Part shown: positions 34,199-46,048 of the stretch, piece after piece | Numbering within the stretch: position 1 is the stretch's first letter | Layout: every line of letters begins with the position of its first letter | Assembly (NCBI GenBank): GCA_030734395.1 | Contig: JAUZTG010000016.1 | Span: forward strand, 620,001-684,000 | Source: Sarocladium kiliense | Lineage: Eukaryota; Ascomycota; Sordariomycetes; Hypocreales; Sarocladiaceae | Reading direction: 5' to 3' | DNA length: 64,000 bases | The notes under the pieces: model-generated | Database searches by the model: none | The model's input: the letters and a program-made list of their open reading frames with translations, nothing else | Told to the model about the DNA's origin: nothing | Translations under genes and position numbers: made by a program

Positions 34199-36628
34199 TT
34201 ACACAATGAAGGTAACCACGAAGATGAACGCGGTGAAGGCGGTCGTGAGAGTGTACTCCATCTCCCACCAGGCATCTTCTCCGCCGTACGCAATCTTCTT
34301 GCTCCTGGGGGTCGGGTGAGCCACACCAGTTGCCGGGTCACGTTCGAGGAGCTGCTCGCGGTCGGGAACGGTCGGAGGATCGATAGCGTAAGCGATCGGG
34401 GTCCACAGCGAGCTGCAGATGAAGACGAAGGTGAGAGGCGGCCAGAAAGCGTGGGTGACCAGGCAGAAGAGGATGTCCTTGGTAGTCTGCTCCCTGGCGA
34501 AGCAGCGGAAAGAAGTGAGCACAACGGCCACCAGGGTGAAGTAGACGAATGCCATGTGGTAGATAGCGAAGCATTCCACGAGAATACTCCACATGCGGCG
34601 GAAAAGGTTCTTCCTCAGAGCAGGGTCACGCTCGTTGAGACCCTTGCTTAGCGAACCAGTAGGCTTGAAGGCCTGCTTCTGACCTCCAAGCCACTTAGGC
34701 AGAACGAAGGCGCGGAGGATAGACAGCGAGATATAGGGCGACATCCAGAGTTCATAACGAGCACCACGACGGCCAACACGGTAGCCAGCTGGCATAGACA
34801 GAAGAAGCTCGCAGACTCGGTTGCACATATGGGCGGCGAAACAGGCACGGATGAGCCATCGGAGCTGGGTCTCGTTGGAGAAGGCGACAAGCGGCTTGCC
34901 CATGACCAGGATGATGGGGATCGCAAACAGGGAGGCCGTGAGGAGAATCGTGTAGAGGTTGAGGGTTGCGTAGAGGAAGCCGGAGAAACGCTGAGCGAGT
35001 GTCATCACGCCGAGGTCCTTGCCCCAGAGGCAGAACTTGAGCTTGACGGAGGTGTCGACAGTTCCGATAGCCCATCTCGTGCGCTGCTTCAGGTGACCAC
35101 TGAAGTCCTCAGGAACAGTACCATATTGCAGAGGCTCGTGGATGTACGCTGTCTTCCAACCCTTGCCCAGGAGCTTAGTCGAGGTAGCCACATCCTCAGC
35201 GAGAGAACCGAGGGGGAAGTTTCCAATCTCCAGCAGGGCATCACGACGGGCAACGTAACCAGAACCAGTACACCAGGCGACACCCATGGCGTCCTTGATG
35301 GGTTCGATGACATGGACGAAGAAGTCAAGACTCTGGGCGAGGGGATCGGCACGGGGAGTGTTGTAGAAGAGCTGAGGAGGACAAGCCAGGCCGACCCTGG
35401 GATCACGCATGAGATGCGGCACGATGGCACGAAGCCAGCACGACTCGGGAATCTGGAGAAGGTGTCAGTCAAATCATTTGTAGCTTGGTAGCGAAGGCAA
35501 TGCAAAGGGACGTACCATATCGGCATCGAGAGCGGCCATGTAGAATCCAGGCTCTCCGGGCAGGTACTGGCTGTGTTCCAAACCATAGTTCAAGTTACCA
35601 GCCTTGAAATGGTGAGGAACTCCGGGAATCTTGGGGCGGGCCATGTAGTACAGGTTGGGCTGGTGCTTGGACATCTGAGCGATGGCCGACTCGAGAGGCT
35701 TCGACTGCCCATCATCAAGAACAATGACCTTGAACCTGTCAAGCGGGTAATCCTGGGCACAAGCTGCACGAACAGTGTCCAGCACAACACCATCGTCCTC
35801 GCCGCAGCAAGTAACGAAAACGTCAACGGTCGGTACGTCGTCGCCAGCGAGCCTCAACTTCGGCCTTCCACGGCTCTTTGCAGCCCACATTGTCCAGATG
35901 TTGTGCATCATCGGTGGAATAGTCACCATGACCTCGATACCAAGGAAGACCCATGCCTGGATGTATACCTCGCCTGCAGAATTCTGGGCAGAGACGACGC
36001 AAGCGACACGGAGGACCAGGTAGATAAGGTAGAAGACGATGTTGAGCAGGGTGAAGACTGGGACAAGATAGTACAGGTTGCGTTTCCAGCCATGCCAGGT
36101 CTCGACGTCGTCGCGATCGTGTAATTGCTCGATTGTGCCAGGCTCGGCGTAACCCTTGGCAAATGAAGGCGATGATGGGGTGGTGAGAAGGTGTTGCAAG
36201 CTGGCAGAGCTTTGATGCTGCTGCTAAGAAACAATGTCAATGACCTGAGCTCCAGTATGTTTTGTTCCTCAGAGGAGAGTACTCACGACGAAACTACTCG
36301 GCCGGGAGTCGAATGGCGATTGGAAAGGCGAGGGCCCTGCCGGTGCTTGCTGGTAGCCAAGCTGTGTCGACTGGCTCTCGTTCCATGCTGGGCTCGCGGA
36401 CCGGGAATCATAAGGCGAGATTGCCAGAGTGTGGGTGCTTGAAGCCCATCCTGTCGAGCTCCAATCGGTCAACTCGCGAGGAGGGCGAAGAGGACGGTGG
36501 AATTGTGTGTCTCGTTGTTGCTGATACGGCGAAGACTGTGGGTGGTATGGCGAGGATGGAGGCTCTGGGAAGGTCTCGCGGAGGTCATGGATCTCAATGG
36601 TCTCGTCGGACGGCGGCCTTGACTTCAT
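34199..36628 (-). CDS. Processive family-2 glycosyltransferase (polysaccharide synthase)
   Basis: Predicted 767-aa membrane enzyme in three exons (36628-36287, 36223-35516, 35452-34199). The N-terminus (about 160 residues) is cytosolic and Pro/Ser/Gln-rich. Two helices (about 163-190 and 202-220) precede the catalytic domain. The D,D,D,QxxRW signature is complete: VLDDGQS (Asp 284/285), DAD (347, 349), EDVATS (436/437) and QRTRW (473-477). Several C-terminal helices would form the export channel, as in cellulose/hyaluronan synthases. The enzyme would polymerise a UDP- or GDP-sugar and extrude the chain. Known fungal members of this broad type include Cps1-like synthases and the GT2 proteins needed for hyphal growth on surfaces; which subgroup applies needs a phylogeny. 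It is not a class I-VII chitin synthase, since the chitin-synthase flanking domains are absent. Confidence 0.92.
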
Positions 36629-36930
36629 TGTGACACTGGAGAGAAAGACCGTGTCACGGCCTTTAGCTGTGTAGCTTCAAAAGCAAGAAAGAGAGGGAAT
36701 GGGCGAAAGAATGGCTGCTTTGGTTGGTGTTGAGGCTGATGGTGGGTGGTTCACACAGTTGCGCGTGTTAGTCCGAGGGTATGCCTCGATCAGACAACGT
36801 GTGTGAGTAGGTGTGTGTCGGGAAAGATTTCACGTGAGACGGGATAGGAAAAGAAAATGAAAGGCCTCCTGTGCTTTCGATGACGATGAGACAAATCACA
36901 GTCCAAGATTGATCGGAAACATCAACAGGA

Positions 36931-36958
36931 GCAGTGGCAGTGGCAGTAGCAGTGGCAG
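36931..36958. repeat. GCAGTG minisatellite-like repeat
   Basis: About five copies of a 6-nt unit (GCAGTG, one copy GCAGTA), 300 nt upstream of the GT2 ATG. Simple slippage repeat, possibly in the 5' leader. Confidence 0.65.
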
Positions 36959-37638
36959 GCCTAGGGACTCGTGTGTACTCCAAGTCCTTCCTAACGCAAA
37001 AGGAATCACGCAACAGGGCTCCATCCAACAAACCTCAGCGTGGCGGCGGCGGCGGTACTTCGTACTTCAATCCAGAGAGGCGAGTCAGTGGTGGGCCAAG
37101 GGGGTTAACCGACCGAGCTCGTGTTGGAGATTTCGCGCAAAGAGGACGGAGTAGGGGGAGCCACCGGACAGATGGGCTGTGCTTGTTCGCCCGAGAGAGG
37201 AGGGACCTTTACGAGGAATAGGACTCAAATCGCAATCCAAGGGACATTGCTTGCTCTAGTTCGGGCGGTGATAGGGGCGTATCTAATGTCACTTCACGCC
37301 TTAAGCTTGCCCCGGACCGGATGCGTAAACAAAGAGACGCTATCACACACCTAACAGAGTTGCGCGCTTGCAGCCAGAGTTTTCAGTTGTTCTGCTGTTT
37401 AGGTTGGGAGGGATGTACGAATAGTAGGAGGATGGCCAATCAGGAGAACAAGATGCCATTCTAACGCGGCCACAGGGCGTGAATTAAGATAGCTGGGCGC
37501 AACAGGAGAGAGAGAAGAACTGGCAGGGAATAGCAGATACAAGCTTTCCAAGAGCTGTACCGTGCGCGCCCATGTCTCACGGATGATACGATACGATACC
37601 TAACAGCAGCAGCAGTAGCAACCTGCATCCATGTACCT

Positions 37639-37657
37639 ATGCATGCATGCATGCATG
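37639..37657. repeat. (GCAT)n microsatellite
   Basis: Four and a half GCAT units in the GT2/GH12 spacer. The unit is self-complementary, so the tract is a perfect palindrome in parts. No function is assigned. Confidence 0.7.
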
Positions 37658-38511
37658 TTCGTGTAGGCTGTTATCAGCCAGGCACAGAACTACCGACACC
37701 TAATTACCTACAACTACGTGTACCTGCGCAAAGCAAGTCTCCCGGGCCCTACGACAGACAAACTCGCCTCAGCCTCTGGGCCCTGGCTTTTACAAACACG
37801 AGAAAAAAGGAGGCTCCGCACCCGTCAGGCCCTTGTGCGCGACTAGTCAAAGTCTGCCAGATTCCGCTCTACCCGATCGCAGCTGGTATGCGCAGGCGTG
37901 TAGCTGTTCTCGGACGAGGTGGCTTCGAACTAGTCCCTAGTCAACCCTCCTCAGAACCACTTAGACTCGCCTCGTCTTATCGCCAGGCGCAGAGTCTAGT
38001 CCAGTAGTCAGGGGGGCGTGTGGGAACCTGTTCCACTTCCTGGGAATGCCGATCCGCGACTGGGCTGAGGCGAACGAAGCTTTTCAGGTCTCTTTGCTTT
38101 TTGTTGCTCGTTCGATCTTGTTCGTGTTCCAGCTGTTGGTTGCGCCGCCCATGGGTCCTGGTCTCGTCTGCCCAGCCTCGGAGGCTTTGCCCGCCCCGCG
38201 TGCCTGCATTCTTAGCCCTGAGAGGGTGGAGTGTCTGTGTGAGCTGATTGTCTTGGAAGGTTTAGACAGACTCCCCTTTGGCTTCGTACACCCTGTTGTG
38301 GCCCCTCCTGAGCATCCAAAGGCATCCAAACGAGCTGCCTGGGCTGGCTGGGCTGGCTGTCTGTGACTTTCGGAAGCTGGTCGGAAAAAGAAACTTCGTC
38401 ATTCACCGAGCGACGAGAGCAGCTACCGTAGTCATCGCGGGGTGTAGTTGTGTCTAATTCCTCCTCCAACATCAACAACCCTCGAGTTAAACCACCAACC
38501 CGACTTTCACC

Positions 38512-39793
38512 ATGGGCGTCTTGTGGCTTCTCAACTTCGTGCTCATCGCCTTCCCTATCGGCACCACGGTCGGTATTCTTATGGGCCTCCAGACACACAG
38601 AATAGCGACCGGACAATCGCCGCTGTTTGTCGACAACGGCATCAAATGGAAGAACTATTGCCAAAAGACACTTGGTATCTCGCCGCCATCAAAGTATGAT
38701 CACTACACATGTAAGAAAATAATCCCCCCATCTCTGCAGCGTCGTCGCGTGGAGAAATGCAGGACTGCCTTGGCTTGCCGCGAGCCAAGATGTCTCGCGA
38801 TGGGACTGGGCGATGCTTCGTTCCTTTTCGCGATTGTAGGGCTGACCATCTTGAAAGTGAATCCCAACCAATGGGGTGTAACAACAGACACCGTAGGGTC
38901 ATTATGTGTTAATGTAAGTTGCAGTTTGACTTGTCTGGTCGGCTGGACTTGAGGAAGAGACAAGAGCTGCCGCAATCATGGCAACGGCGCACATCCAACT
39001 TCCAGAGCCAGGCGACCGACCAATTCGTCGAATCACCGACTGACAAAAGCTCCAGGTCACGACATTCAACAATGAGACCTATGCCACCGAGGCTACAGCC
39101 CCCGAGTTCGCCGTCACATGGAAGTTTGACCCAGGTCCGGAGACTGCGCCTGTCCACGCTTTCCCTAACGCCAAAGTCGCATCCCAAGTCTTCCCAACTT
39201 CATTCAAGAGCATCGACAAGCTAATGCTCGACCTCGAATGGACCTACGGCCTTGGAAACAACACTGCTGTCTCGACCAACAAGCAGGATCTGGAGGACAA
39301 CCTGGTCAACACCAACGTTGCGATCGATATCTTCGCGGATCCCGATAAGAGCAAGGCAACCGACACAGAGAAGGCCAAGATGGAAATCATGGTGTGGTTT
39401 GCCGCCTATGGTCCCGCGACACAGCCGCTTGGTATGGCCGAGACTGGCAAGATCGAGACGAAGGTAGTCGAAGGAAACTCATTGTATGTCAAACCCTGTC
39501 TCTATTCCTACATCACTTTGGCGTTCCTAACCTGCTCTTCTTACAGCGATCTGTACACCGGCGAGAACGCTGCTGGCCAAAAGGTCTTCACGTGGTATAC
39601 TGAAACGCCTCTTCACAAGTACAATGGCGACTTGATGCTGTTGTTGGACATCTTGCTGGCCAAGGACGACAGCGATTACCCCAGGTCATCAGACTACATC
39701 GGCTACATGAGTTTGGGCTCCGAAGCACTGTCGGCCAACAAGACCGTCACCTTCCACGTTCCTAAGCTAGCCATCGATGTTCAGACGAAGTAA
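38512..39793 (+). CDS. GH12 endo-glucanase/xyloglucanase with N-terminal membrane anchor
   Basis: Predicted 309-aa protein in four exons (38512-38710, 38858-38913, 39056-39483, 39547-39793). The GH12 fold cleaves beta-1,4-glucan or xyloglucan with retention. The nucleophile is Glu195 in AKMEIMVWF; the acid/base is Glu287 in MSLGSEAL. YTLNPNQWG, restored by joining 38710 to 38858, is a typical GH12 N-terminal strand. Unlike most GH12 enzymes there is no cleavable-looking signal: residues 4-25 form one hydrophobic segment followed by about 40 residues of polar linker, so a type II membrane anchor is likely. Introns 1 and 2 are long (147 and 142 nt) and flank a 56-nt exon. Substrate is inferred from the family only. 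Confidence 0.9.
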
Positions 39794-41230
39794 GCGGGTC
39801 CAAACTCTCGCACTTAATCGGCGGTGTTCTTTCTCCGGGAGTTGGTTCGGCATGGCATTGGCAGCGAAGGCATCTGTTATTTCCTGGTTTACTTGGCGTT
39901 GAGAGTCGGTAATGCCCCCGGAATAGGGCTAAGGACTATGTACACACAATACACAATAGACGAATATATCCAAACACGACGATTAAGCTCTCGTACCTGA
40001 ATCGATGACATGTAAAACCCCCGACCATCTCATTTATCCATAGCTGTCAGTAACCCTATCGCAGGAGGCGAAGTCGGACGCATCTCTAGCATGCGCTTCA
40101 TCAGATCGTGCGACACTGGCGTTGGCCCACCAGATGGGAGTGGCTCACCGTCCACACCTTTCTGTTAGCTTCGGATTCCCACCATGGTCTAATATTAGCT
40201 TTTCTTTTTTTCTCCTTTTTCCCTCCCTGCATAGGCAATAGAAGCGCTAGGACATTCCGAAAGCAAACGCGAGACCTTTGGGGGGCGACGCGCGCGCGCG
40301 TGCGTGCCGGCCGGCCAGCACGGAAGAAGGATCGCTAGGGAAAACTCTGTTTGGGTAACGGGGGGAAGCGAACTGGCTGTGGAGAACTTTCGGTATTGGA
40401 GCTCAGCGGGCCAGCAAGGAGGCTGTGGCCTGCTTGGTGCTCGATTGAGAGAGGCGAGATAGGTTCCTCGAGGTTCTTTGTGCATGGAAATGATGGAACT
40501 GCATGCAAATCTAGGGCTCTTGGTAAATTAATCAAGACCCGCTGATCGAGATCCCACTGTAAGTCATCGCAAACTGCTCATCTTGGCTCTGGTCGATCGC
40601 CCTTGCTCTGCAAACGAAATCTTGGCTCTCGAGGACTGGGTTTTGTTTTCAGCTGCGCCTGATACCGAGCTATAGTATGTACAGGGTCGGCAACTATTGC
40701 TTACTGTTGCCAGCAGACGCCATAATGAGGTAATGGGCGACAAAGCATGGAATGATCAAATACAGTACCTACCCATTGTCACCACTTCGTATTTGCTTGA
40801 CGCACCCTCAATTGCCAAGCATTTGTCATGTTCACGCCCCCTTGTGCCTTGGCCTCGGCTTTCACCGAGAGCCCCTGCTTGCGACGAAGCCGCCTGTCAA
40901 GTCAAGAACATGGCAAACTGGCCGTGCACCACGATGCCGAGATTGAGCGGCACGATGCATGCATAGATTAAATGAATTGGCATCTGCACAGACCAGAAGG
41001 CATCGTCGATGTTGTCATGGTTGATATGGCTTTTGAGATACGGGCTCGAGCAACGTCGTGTTAGTTGTTTGCTCAGCGACCGCCGATAAGACACTCGCTC
41101 ATCCCTGAGTCGTCCGCATTGCCTTCCGGGTAGGGAATGGTCCTCGTCGGCATTGGAGATAAGTTCAGGGGTCGCAAAATGACGACAAGATAAGCAGGCC
41201 TTGTATCATATGCTGGGGCCAATGGCATGA
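39794..41230. other. Convergent spacer, GH12 / short-chain dehydrogenase
   Basis: 1.4 kb between facing stop codons, unusually long for a convergent gap in this window. It contains an alternating CG/TG tract at 40289-40307. Short open frames have no motif. An unrecognised small gene or non-coding RNA could lie here, but I cannot support one. Confidence 0.45.
40289..40320. repeat. Alternating CG/TG tract followed by CCGG repeats
   Basis: CGCGCGCGCGCGTGCGTGC, 19 nt of strictly alternating pyrimidine-purine, followed by CCGGCCGGCC. Such sequence can adopt Z-DNA under supercoiling, which is expected between two convergent genes. Structural reading is an inference. Confidence 0.6.
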
Positions 41231-42007
41231 TTACTTTGATTGCCCTTCCGCTCTGTCGCCAAACTCCCTGTACCATGTCCCAACGATCTGCTCGGACATC
41301 CCTGGTGCTATCATATCCTCTCCAGCTTCCATCTTCTCACTGACATACTCCATGAACTCCTCCAAGCTCAGCGCATTCGGATTGTTCTCCTTCTTGTTAT
41401 CATCCGGATCCTCCCTCTCTCTGTGAAGATCTGTTGCAACCGTCGGTGGCGCGATCTCCACGACCTTCACATTAGCTCCAGCGTTGCGCAACTGCGTCCG
41501 CAAGTTCATCGTCCAGAAGTGTAGCCAAGCTTTGGTGCCATTGTAGACCGGATTGATCACAGAGAAGGGAATGAATCCGAGGACGCTGGAAACGTTGATA
41601 ATGGTCGCGTTGGGTTTGGTTTGAAGGTGCGGGAGGAGGGAGAGCGTGAGATGCATAGGACCACGGATGTTGATGTCGATCTCCTGGTCTGCTTTCTCAA
41701 GGAAGTCCTTGTCTTTGAGAATTTCGAGAGGTCGTTGAACACCTGCATTGTTGACGAGACAGTCAACTTCTGGATGCTCCTTCAAAAGTTTCGTAGTAAA
41801 GGCCCCAATATCGCCTGTCTTCCCAGTATCAAGGACGTAGTAGGCTGCAGCACCGATCGCCTTGGAAGTCTCCCGAAGTTTGGACTCGGTTCGGCCAGCG
41901 ATGATGACCTTCTTGCCCTTCGAGATGAAGTGTTCTGCGAGTGCTCGGCCAATTCCACCGGCACCGCCCGTAATCACTGCGCATTTGAACGAAGTTGCTG
42001 GTCCCAT
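41231..42007 (-). CDS. Short-chain dehydrogenase/reductase (classical SDR)
   Basis: Predicted 258-aa intronless NAD(P)-dependent oxidoreductase, related to the DltE-type SDRs. The cofactor motif TGGAGGIG lies at residues 13-20, NNAG at 86-89, catalytic Ser at 140/141 (INVSSVLGF) and the YxxxK pair at Tyr155/Lys159 (YNGTK). The Arg39-Thr40 after the second strand (AGRTES) favours NADP. No signal peptide or membrane segment, so it is cytosolic. The C-terminal extension (about 200-258) is acidic and Met/Glu-rich. Substrate is unknown. The ATG at 42007 is seven codons before the first strand, as usual. Confidence 0.93.
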   Translation of the reverse strand: MGPATSFKCAVITGGAGGIGRALAEHFISKGKKVIIAGRTESKLRETSKAIGAAAYYVLDTGKTGDIGAFTTKLLKEHPEVDCLVNNAGVQRPLEILKDKDFLEKADQEIDINIRGPMHLTLSLLPHLQTKPNATIINVSSVLGFIPFSVINPVYNGTKAWLHFWTMNLRTQLRNAGANVKVVEIAPPTVATDLHREREDPDDNKKENNPNALSLEEFMEYVSEKMEAGEDMIAPGMSEQIVGTWYREFGDRAEGQSK

Positions 42008-44395
42008 CTTGCTGCTGGTGGCTGCGTCGTCGATGCAGGGTAGTAAATAGTATGAAGCGGATGGACTTGGATCTTAGGTTCTCAATGAGTGATACAGATG
42101 TATGGAACGTTATAACATATAATTCCCTGAGATGATGTCCGTCTAGGCCTTTAGGGCTAGAAATCGTGATCGCGGAATTGTGACAACGTCATGACTTTGA
42201 GCCGACGTTTCTATGACGTTTAGGTTATCAGGCAACCCCGATGGCTGTTGTGTGTAACGACTAAGCAACATCCTCCGGAGTACGCATGAGCAGAAGGTAC
42301 CGAGTAAAGTTTATCAGGTACGAATAGTTAAAGCCGATAATCTTTGCGATACTTTGTTAGAAGAAATCCGTTGGTGAGTCAATGGTTGAAGTGTCAGGCT
42401 CCAGGGTAGCCACGACTGAGCCCTACGGGTGTTGGGTTTGGTTGCTCCTCACTTGGCGATCTCTTGTTTGACACAGCCAAGGGTGGCTAATCAGAGCCAA
42501 GATTGCCAACCAGATGAAAGTATTGGCATCAACCAAACATTCAAGATGCAAGATGCGAATCAGCACGATGAATCTCCGTTCTCAGTCCTGTGAACATAGG
42601 TTGCGTCGTGGACTTGTCGCCACCCCGGCATCAGACCCTCCGATGCGACCGCTGAGAATAGATGCAAAATCCTGATTGACAACAAAATTATGCCTTGGAT
42701 ATCAGATACCAGGGATACACTCTGGGTAGCAGAACGAAGACGGCAAGGCTTAGCTTGTTTACGTCCGTCCCGTTGGAAGCAGCATGTCGTCTTCAAGAAA
42801 CGACGAGGCAGCCTGTGGAGGGCGCCCGCGAGGCATTAACTGAAGGTTCGAGACCGCCACGCGAGAGTTGCCTCACTTGGGTCCCTAACGCGAGCGCTTC
42901 AGCTGGAAATTACCAGACTGCTAGAATAGCACGAGACAATTCTGGTTTCGCAACTCAGCTCCATGTTCATCCGTCAACTATACGGGACATCATCCGCCCT
43001 GTTCGTTCCGACCGCGATACCCACTGTCAGCTGCAGGATGATCCCAGTAGTTAGACATGTCGCCCCTCTCCCAGCGCTTGATTACAGTGGCCTTCTGGGG
43101 GAGGAGACTGGATGCGCCACCTGAAAGTCGGGGAACTGGGGATGATTCCCACTCTTGGAGGACATACACAGGAACAGGCGTGCTTCGAGGCCTGTAATGA
43201 TCAGCTCGTATCTCATTTCGCGTCCAAAATATCGTCATCGCGCATTCTGGCCTGTAATATACACTGACTGGTATGCTGGGACGTTCTGGCGTAGTGGTGG
43301 GCGGTGGCTGTGTACACCTAATGTCTCTCTCTTCAGACTCGTATCCCTCCGCGCCAGGCATGACACCAGTCCAATAGCGCCGTCTGCTCCCCCCCTCTTC
43401 CTCCAGGTTGCGTGGTTTTCCCCCCTAGAGATTTACCTTATGAATAAGGTTAAATGGTGCCCGCTTCCACAGCATACCTTTTGCTTCTCCCTGACGAGGT
43501 ACAGCGTTGTCTCTTGGTCGCGCAACACCGGCTCTGCATCAATAGAATCGTTGTGATACCATAGATCTAGATGGCCTACGTCACTGGGACGAGACCAACT
43601 GCAAATCCCATTAAAGCACTTTAGCCCGGCTTTCTCGGCAATCAAAGTCTTGGAAAGTCTTGGGTGCCAGGGGTACATGGCCCGACCAAGCGTGGCGCCT
43701 GACAGCTCGTTGATTCTGCACAGCCCTCTTCCACCTGGCACTCATCACGAGGTACGAACCTTTGGGCCTCAGTGGCAGTCGTGCCGTTGAATATTCATCT
43801 CAAGCAGTTCTGGAAGATAGATAGACAGACAATGCAAGTGTCCCCTTGGTGGCTGCATCATAGTGGATGCCGTCGCATGTGTCTCCTCCATCCTTCCCCC
43901 CGTTGCGTACCGCACTGTAGCATTTCGGGTCTCACGCCAAGATCGCCTGTTTCCTCTGGCGTGCCAAGTTACCCAGTCGATGCCCAGACTGTGGAGGTTA
44001 GTTCGTAATATTGATCCCGCCCCCTGCCAGCTTTTGTTCCTTGGCCCTGGGTAAAGCCAAAGGCCATGCCCACCCCCAATCCTTGACGGCCTGCTTCTCC
44101 GCGCCGCCCTGCGACCGTGCCACGACTGTTGGTTCTCTCCTCCATCATCCTTTTCTGGCATTTCCACTCGCCGAGCCCTGGCATCGTTTTGTTAGAAGCC
44201 AGAGCGACCTTTCCCAGAAACCTTGTCCCGTCGAGGGTCGACGGACTACACATGAGTCCCAACTACTCGACCTAGAACCGGCGTTCACTCGTTTGCGCTT
44301 CGGTAGCGAGCGACTCCTCGCCCGCGACCTGTCTTTGAGTTTATTCGCTCGCTTTTCGGACGGTCGCAAACTTCGTCCGTACAATCGCTTTCATC
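42008..44395. other. Divergent intergenic region, SDR / GH76
   Basis: 2.4 kb between head-to-head genes. Open frames up to about 180 codons (44011-44556, + strand) overlap the GH76 leader and first exon in another frame and have no motif. I see no repeats, RNA gene or transposon ends. The right part is a C/T-rich leader for GH76. Confidence 0.5.
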
Positions 44396-46048
44396 ATGCG
44401 ACCGTCATTCAAATCATCGCCGTCGGCGCTGTGTGCGCTGCTGCTGGCTCAGCAAGCCCAGGCACAGTTCTACAACATCGACACAAGTGGTGGGTGCCGG
44501 CGCTCATGACGCTGTCATGTCACTCAAGCATGAACATCGTGCCTAACCTCATTTAATAGATGCTATCAAGGAGTCAGCGAGGACGATGGCCTACGATCTC
44601 ATGCTGTTCTACGAGGGTAACAAGACCGGCATGGTGCCAGGCATTCTCCCGGGTCCTCCGGATGACGGCAAAGGCCCTTATTACTGGTGGGAAGGTGGCG
44701 TGAGTATTTACACATTATGACTGTTCATTTCCATCGCATCCTGACCGTCATTCTAGGCTATGATGGGTACCTATATTGACTACTGGCATCTGACTGGTGA
44801 CTCGAGCTACAACAAGGTCGTCATGGAGGGCATGCTTCACCAAGTCGGTGCCAACGAGGACTACCAACCCGACAACCACACCGCATCCCTCGGAAATGAC
44901 GATCAAGGGTTCTGGGGAATGAGTGCTATGCTTGCAGCAGAGAATAAATTTCCAAATCCGCCAGAGGACAAGCCGCAGTGGCTGTCACTCGCCCAGGCCG
45001 TCTGGAACACACAGGCCGATCCCGACCGACACGACGAACACTGCAACGGTGGAATGAGATGGCAGATCCCTTTCTCCAACCAAGGATATGAGTACAAAAA
45101 CAGTATGTTGACGAGCCCAAGGGTGATGCAGACGAGGGCAGAACTGACCATGCCCTGGTGTAGCTATTGCGAACGGCATCTTCTTCAATCTGGGCGCTCG
45201 CTTGGCACGATACACCGACAATGAGACATATGCCGAGCACGCAGAGGATACATGGAACTGGATCTGGGGTGTCAACTACATTAACCATGACGACTGGCGC
45301 GTCTACGACGGTGGCACCATCGACTATAACTGCACGGATTTGCACAAGGCAACCTTCTCCTACAACTTTGCAGTGCTTTTGCAAGGATGCGCTTTCATGT
45401 ATAACTTTGTAAGTCCTAGGGCTGGACCGAAATCCTCAAGGCAACGAAACGTGTGGCTAATGTGTCACCTGATAGACTGAAGAGAAGAAGTGGGAGGACC
45501 GTGCACATAACCTCCTCGACTCTGGCCTGAAGAACTTCTTCAGCAGGGGTGCTCACTGGGAAACTCCCTGCGAGGGCGGCAAGACCTGCACAACCGATAT
45601 GCTTTCGTTCAAGGGATACGTCGCACGCTGGCTCTCCGTCGTCGCCCAAATCATGCCCTCCTCCCGCGAGAAGATCCTCCCCGTCCTACGCAAATCCGCC
45701 GAGAAAGCCGTCGCACAATGCACCGGAGGCCCAACCGGTCGCCAATGCGGCTTCTACTGGGTATCAGGCGAGTACCGCGACGTTGCGCTCGACCACACGA
45801 CTGGCGCCGGCGAGCAGATGAACGTGTTGGCTGCGGTGTCGAGTCTGTTGATTGACGAGGCGGATCCGCCGGCGACGAACAGGACGGGAGGTATCTCGAA
45901 GGGAAATCCCAACGCTGGAAATCGGAACAGGCACTACGTTGGGCCAACGCCGATCACGACCGGTGATAGGGCTGGGGCTGGAATATTGACGGTGGTGATT
46001 GTTGGTGCCGGGATGAGCATGTTTGTGTGGATGAGTCTCTTCGACTGA
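44396..46048 (+). CDS. GH76 mannan endo-1,6-alpha-mannosidase, DFG5/DCW1-like, GPI-type
   Basis: Predicted 465-aa cell-surface protein in five exons (44396-44489, 44560-44699, 44757-45102, 45164-45408, 45476-46048). A signal peptide (about residues 1-24, ends QAQAQ) is followed by the (alpha/alpha)6 domain. The two catalytic aspartates are Asp126/Asp127 in LGNDDQGFW. Other family blocks are YYWWEGGAMMGTYIDYW, HCNGGMRWQI and ATFSYNFAVLLQGC. The C-terminus has a Gly/Asn/Thr-rich spacer then a hydrophobic tail (ILTVVIVGAG...), as in GPI-anchored proteins. Dfg5/Dcw1 relatives are known to attach GPI proteins to wall glucan by acting on the GPI mannan core; that role is inferred here. Splicing at every joint is supported by both phase and conserved motifs. 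Confidence 0.94.

Larger units (their letters stand above)
36629..38511. other. Divergent intergenic region, GT2 / GH12
   Basis: 1.9 kb between head-to-head genes. Contents seen: a GCAGTG repeat (36931-36958), a short GGC run near 37040, a GCAT microsatellite (37639-37657), and a GGGCTGGCT duplication at 38341-38358. Open frames such as 38046-38366 (+) show no motif. It should hold both promoters. Confidence 0.5.

Noticed and set aside
34199..36628. Chitin synthase
   Set aside because: The D,D,D,QxxRW core is shared, but chitin-synthase N-terminal and flanking domains are missing and the size is smaller; it groups better with other processive GT2 synthases.
42842..42858. T-loop-like GGTTCGAGACC suggesting a tRNA
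   Set aside because: The flanking bases do not pair into a T stem, and no matching A-box or acceptor stem was found.
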